From contig JASLMY010000190.1 of NCBI GenBank assembly GCA_030746295.1, forward strand, positions 1 to 9,630: 9,630 nucleotides of DNA. Reading direction: 5' to 3'. Source of the DNA: Alphaproteobacteria bacterium. GTDB lineage: Bacteria > Pseudomonadota > Alphaproteobacteria > GCA-2731375. The first letter of the stretch is position 1, and every line of letters begins with the position of its first letter. The notes below the pieces were generated by a model that saw nothing but the letters and a program-made list of their open reading frames with translations, was not told the origin of the DNA and ran no database searches. The position numbers and the translations under genes are program-made. Shown here piece by piece: positions 7,410-9,630 of this stretch.

Positions 7410-8354
7410 GTGAGTTCCACAGGTTGGGAAACGATGCCCGCAGGCGACGCGCTGGAAGAACGAATCGCCGCGTGGCGCGGCAGCGGCGAGGCTTCGCCGG
7501 TGCCGGTGGTGATCGCCGGCTCGGTGACGCGAGATCTGGTCCACCGTCAGGGGCGGACGACGGCACAGATCGGCGGCACGGTCTGGTATGCCGGCCTGAC
7601 GCTCAGCCGCCTCGGCTTTCCCGTCCGCGCCGTGACCAGATTGGCGGCGGGCGATTCCGAGATCGCCGCCGCGCTCGCCGAAGCGGGCATCGAGGCGCGA
7701 ATTGCGCCGTCCAAGGCGACCACCGTCTTCCACAACATCTATGGCGGCGGCGGACGCGACGACCGGCGCCAGGTCGTCGAGGCGGTGGCGGCGGCGATCG
7801 CCGGCGATGCGCTCGCCGCCGCCGTCGAGCCGGGCGGGCTCTGCTACCTCGGGCCGCTGCACCCCGACGATCTGTCCGCCGAGGCAGTGGCGGTGGCGGC
7901 CGGCCTCGAGGCCACGCCGGTTGCCGTCGACGTGCAAGGCTACACGCGCCGGATCGTCGAGGATCGCGTGGAAGCGGCCCTCGCGCCGGGCCTGGCCGAG
8001 GTCCTGAACTTCGCCGACGTCGTCAAGGCCGGCGCCGGCGAGGCCTGCCTGATCGCCGGCGCCGCGACACCGGCGGATGCCGCAGTGCGCCTGGCAGAGG
8101 GGCGCGAGACGACCGAGGTCCTGGTCACCGACGGTGCCCGGGGCGTCCATCTGGCGATCGGCGGCAAGATCCATCGCCAGCCGGCACCCGCCCTGGCCGA
8201 TGTCGATCCAACCGGGGCCGGCGACATCTTTCTCGCCGCCTACCTCGCCGGACGGCTGATCGGCGAGCCGCCCGAAAGTGCCCTTCGGCTCGCGGTCGAG
8301 CACGCGGCAGGCCGTCTGGCCGACCCCACGGGGCGCCGCCGCCTGGCCGTCTGA
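7410..8354 (+). CDS. PfkB/ribokinase-family kinase, substrate unknown
   Basis: A 314-residue cytoplasmic kinase-fold protein (ribokinase family) expected to transfer the ATP gamma-phosphate to a sugar, nucleoside or polyol hydroxyl. The N-terminal strand VPVVIAGSVTRDLV (31-44) is followed by the glycine-pair substrate region IGGTVWYAGLTLSRLG (54-69). DPTGAGD at 266-272 is the C-terminal family signature, with Asp272 the expected catalytic base and GAG forming the anion hole. The usual NxxE magnesium/phosphate motif reads G208-A-G-E211, so the Asn is missing while the Glu remains. The region between about 105 and 160 is Ala-rich and the lid looks reduced. The reading frame starts at GTG 7410; the ATG at 7434 (Met9) is an equally good start, and homology only begins near residue 31. 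The gene is divergent from the oxidoreductase genes, 159 bases apart. No motif visible here fixes the substrate. Confidence 0.82.
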   Translation: MSSTGWETMPAGDALEERIAAWRGSGEASPVPVVIAGSVTRDLVHRQGRTTAQIGGTVWYAGLTLSRLGFPVRAVTRLAAGDSEIAAALAEAGIEARIAPSKATTVFHNIYGGGGRDDRRQVVEAVAAAIAGDALAAAVEPGGLCYLGPLHPDDLSAEAVAVAAGLEATPVAVDVQGYTRRIVEDRVEAALAPGLAEVLNFADVVKAGAGEACLIAGAATPADAAVRLAEGRETTEVLVTDGARGVHLAIGGKIHRQPAPALADVDPTGAGDIFLAAYLAGRLIGEPPESALRLAVEHAAGRLADPTGRRRLAV

Positions 8355-8393
8355 GCGAGGCCAATCTACGCGTCGCAAATAACCCCAAAATAA

Positions 8394-8413
8394 AAACAAA
8401 TATAAGCTTGTTT
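8394..8413. repeat. AT-rich inverted repeat, possible operator
   Basis: AAACAA (8394-8399) and TTGTTT (8408-8413) are perfect complements around eight bases. The whole unit is 20 bases long, a size typical of dimeric regulator sites. A -10-like TATAGT follows at 8417-8422, but no -35 element lies at the proper distance. Function unknown. Confidence 0.35.
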
Positions 8414-8501
8414 CGCTATAGTAACGAATAAAGAACCAATTCAGACCCGCTCGGCGGTGGGGTCGTGCGGTCGACGGTGGCCCTCACCGCTGATCGGCCC
8501 G

Positions 8502-8532
8502 AGCCCCTGTCTGGGGCTGGCTTTGCGGCCAG
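8502..8532 (+). repeat. Two overlapping, mutually exclusive hairpins
   Basis: AGCCCC (8502-8507) pairs with GGGGCT (8513-8518) across a five-base loop. CTGGC (8517-8521) pairs with GCCAG (8528-8532) across a six-base loop. The two stems share positions 8517-8518, so they cannot both form fully. There is only a TTT after the first stem, so a terminator for the kinase transcript is weakly supported. Confidence 0.35.
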
Positions 8533-8583
8533 TATCGGGAGGAAGAATTGGCCTCAAATCGGCCCAACCGGCGATTCATGTTA

Positions 8584-8612
8584 TTGTATGTTCAGCACCA
8601 GTCTGTTACTAT
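8584..8612 (+). promoter_or_regulatory. Candidate extended -10 promoter for the HU gene
   Basis: TTGTAT (8584-8589) and TACTAT (8607-8612) are 17 bases apart, and TGT directly ahead of the -10 makes it an extended -10 element. The transcript would start near 8619 with a leader of about 45 bases. The surrounding AT-rich stretch contrasts with the GC-rich genes, as expected for a strong promoter of an abundant protein. Confidence 0.45.
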
Positions 8613-8664
8613 ATCTTGTATTCTCATCTCATTCGGATGGTTTTGGAGCTGAAAGGGCACGAGC

Positions 8665-8949
8665 ATGAGCAGAGCCGCCTTTATCGAGAACGTGGCCAAG
8701 AAGGGCAAGATGAGCAAGGCCGAGGCCAAGCGAACGGTCGATCTGGTCCTTGGCGAAATCGAAGCCGGCCTCAAGAAATCCAAGAAGGAAGGCCGCTATA
8801 CTATCGGCAACTTCGGGACCTTTTCCGTTTCCAAGCGTGCTGCCCGCAAGGGACGCAACCCCAGGACCGGCGAGCAGATCCGGATCAGGGCCTCGAAAGT
8901 GCTGAAGTTCAGGCCGGCCGCGAAGCTGAAGAAAGCCGCCGGCGTCTGA
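8665..8949 (+). CDS. hup: HU-family nucleoid DNA-binding protein
   Basis: A 94-residue basic histone-like protein that binds and bends DNA as a dimer in the nucleoid. Residues 1-43 form the helical dimerisation part. GNFGTF at 48-53 is the family turn, and AARKGRNPRTGEQIRI at about 59-74 is the DNA-binding arm with the intercalating proline P66. SKVLKFRPAAKLKKA closes the fold. The length slightly exceeds the usual 90 residues. The segment KKSKKEGR (37-44) is unusually lysine-rich compared with typical HU. The ATG at 8665 follows AAAGGG (8652-8657) at a slightly long spacing. It is preceded by its own probable promoter and followed by a palindromic element, so it is likely monocistronic. HU versus IHF: the sequence resembles HU more, but a single-gene look cannot exclude a divergent IHF-like role. 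Confidence 0.93.
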   Translation: MSRAAFIENVAKKGKMSKAEAKRTVDLVLGEIEAGLKKSKKEGRYTIGNFGTFSVSKRAARKGRNPRTGEQIRIRASKVLKFRPAAKLKKAAGV

Positions 8950-8990
8950 AATCGGCGCACCTTCGTCCCGACTCTCCTAACGTCACCATT

Positions 8991-9078
8991 GGCGTCATCG
9001 CGAGGCGGCGCAGCCAACGAAGCGATCCAGGTTCTCGGCATTCAACCTGGATCGCTTCGCTTAGCTCGCGATGACTCC
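8991..9078. repeat. Long imperfect palindromic intergenic element
   Basis: The outer arms GTCATCGCGAG (8994-9004) and CTCGCGATGAC (9065-9075) are perfect complements of 11 bases. The inner arms CGAAGCGATCCAGGTT (9018-9033) and AACCTGGATCGCTTCG (9044-9059) are perfect over 16 bases around a ten-base loop. The internal loop is 13 bases on the left and 5 on the right, and two more outer G-C pairs flank a mismatch. The words (GTCATCGCGAG, AAGCGATCCAGG, CTGGATCGCTTCG) are those of a dispersed palindromic family common between genes of alphaproteobacteria; that link is from memory and not searched. It lies between the convergent HU and MetE-like genes, where it may end or stabilise both transcripts. 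Confidence 0.85.
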
Positions 9079-9147
9079 GGTGGAGTTCATTGCTTGAATC
9101 GCCTAGTCAGCGAGGCGGCACCAGGCGCCGTTGCGTCGTAATCTATC

Positions 9148-9630
9148 CTAGAACAGCCGGCCGCTGGCACGCCGCGCCCCCTCCGACAGGGCCGCCAGCT
9201 TGGCCCAGACGACGTCCTCGGCCACACGGCCCATGCCGGCCGAGGTGTCGAAGCCGCAGTCGGTGGCGGCGATGACGCGGGCAGGATCGCCCAACGCCCG
9301 GGCGATCCGCTCCAACCGATCGGCCACCAGGTCTGGGTGCTCGATATAGTTGGTCGTGGTGTCGATGACGCCGGCGACCAGCAGTTGATCGTCCGCCAGA
9401 ACGTCGCCCGCCAGCGCGCGGTATTCGTGCGCATGGCGCGGGTTGGCGAAGGGTAGGACGAAGGCGCCGACGTCGGCCTCCAGGAGCTTCGGCAGGACCT
9501 CGGCCAGCGGCACGTCGCAGTCGTGCGGGCCCTCGTAGTTGCCCCAACAAACGTGCAGCCGGACCCGGTCGCGGGGCACGTTTTCGAGCGCGCGGTTCAT
9601 CGCCGCCACCACCGTCTCGACGAAGCCCAG
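9148..9630 (-). CDS. Short MetE-like (cobalamin-independent methionine synthase C-terminal family) zinc methyltransferase, partial
   Basis: Only the last 160 codons are in the window; the frame is open to the right edge and the start is outside. The visible part is the C-terminal half of a MetE catalytic-type barrel. LHVCWGN carries the His-x-Cys pair that binds zinc in this superfamily. VIDTTTNYIEHPDLVADRLERIARAL and then VIAATDCGFDT resemble the end of MetE, in which the last Cys completes the zinc site. Related proteins transfer methyl or alkyl groups between thiols and donors: methionine synthase, and epoxyalkane:coenzyme M transferase. Short relatives of about 370 residues without the MetE N-terminal domain are common and mostly uncharacterised. 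WGNYEGPHDCDVPL suggests that short group. It ends TAG at 9150-9148 and is convergent with HU. The exact reaction is unknown. Confidence 0.85.
   Translation of the reverse strand: MGFVETVVAAMNRALENVPRDRVRLHVCWGNYEGPHDCDVPLAEVLPKLLEADVGAFVLPFANPRHAHEYRALAGDVLADDQLLVAGVIDTTTNYIEHPDLVADRLERIARALGDPARVIAATDCGFDTSAGMGRVAEDVVWAKLAALSEGARRASGRLF

Larger units (their letters stand above)
8355..8664. other. 310-base noncoding region between kinase and HU genes, partly AT-rich
   Basis: No convincing gene is seen on either strand; open frames here lack family motifs and ribosome binding sites. The segment at about 8376-8440 is strikingly AT-rich (A-runs, AATAAA-like words) for a GC-rich genome and holds an inverted repeat at 8394-8413. 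The middle is GC-rich with two overlapping hairpins at 8502-8532. The last 85 bases are again AT-rich and hold the likely HU promoter. No T-run terminator for the kinase gene was found. Confidence 0.7.

Noticed and set aside
7251..8399. Upstream extension of the oxidoreductase alpha frame to about 757 codons
   Set aside because: The extra part is antisense to the PfkB-family kinase gene and shows no gamma-domain motifs. Homology begins at the ATG at 7250, which has its own ribosome binding site.
8530..8560. GGGAGGAAG stretch recalling the apical loop of signal recognition particle RNA
   Set aside because: The conserved GGAAGCAGCC arrangement and its flanking stem are absent.
8590..8604. Possible LexA box of the alphaproteobacterial GTTC-N7-GTTC type
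   Set aside because: GTTC is present, but the second half reads GTCT at the required spacing, only 2 of 4 matches.
8457..9074. 205-codon plus-strand frame overlapping HU in another frame
   Set aside because: It runs through HU out of frame and ends inside the palindromic element; no ribosome binding site or family motif.

Overview
The window looks like chromosomal DNA from a GC-rich proteobacterium, most likely an alphaproteobacterium (perhaps Rhodospirillales-like). This rests on the GC-rich codon use, the style of the proteins and an alphaproteobacterial-type intergenic palindrome (8991-9078). The taxonomic call is inference from gene style, since no rRNA or marker gene is present.

Layout. 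From about 7250 down to the left edge, everything reads on the minus strand. First comes a two-gene 2-oxoacid:ferredoxin oxidoreductase (alpha 7250-6126, beta-gamma fusion 6129-4804, joined by a 4-base GTGA overlap). After an 81-base gap follows a complete peptide/opine/nickel-type ABC importer: periplasmic binding protein (4722-3130), DppB-type permease (3019-2072), DppC-type permease (2039-1146), DppD-type ATPase (1108-44), and the first 17 codons of a further gene, presumably the DppF-type second ATPase (51-1). A strong stem-loop sits between the binding-protein gene and the permeases. On the plus strand, divergent from the oxidoreductase, is a PfkB-family kinase (7410-8354). It is followed by 310 noncoding bases, partly AT-rich, that lead into an HU-type nucleoid protein (8665-8949). 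A long imperfect palindrome then separates HU from a convergent minus-strand gene that runs off the right edge, a short MetE-like zinc methyltransferase (9148-9630).

How the genes fit together. The importer genes form a typical operon that brings a small peptide or similar organic solute into the cell. The oxidoreductase oxidatively decarboxylates a 2-oxoacid to an acyl-CoA while reducing ferredoxin. Their shared strand and short spacing make co-expression possible, for example uptake of amino-acid-derived nutrients followed by 2-oxoacid oxidation, but a candidate promoter in the 81-base gap would allow separate control. The kinase, HU and MetE-like genes have no evident functional link to these.

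Novelty. I see no clearly new multi-gene system. The best second-look items are the beta-gamma domain fusion of the oxidoreductase with no ferredoxin subunit beside it, the PfkB protein lacking the usual Asn of its NxxE motif, the stem-loop inside the transporter operon, the palindromic element, and the unexplained AT-rich intergenic segment before HU.
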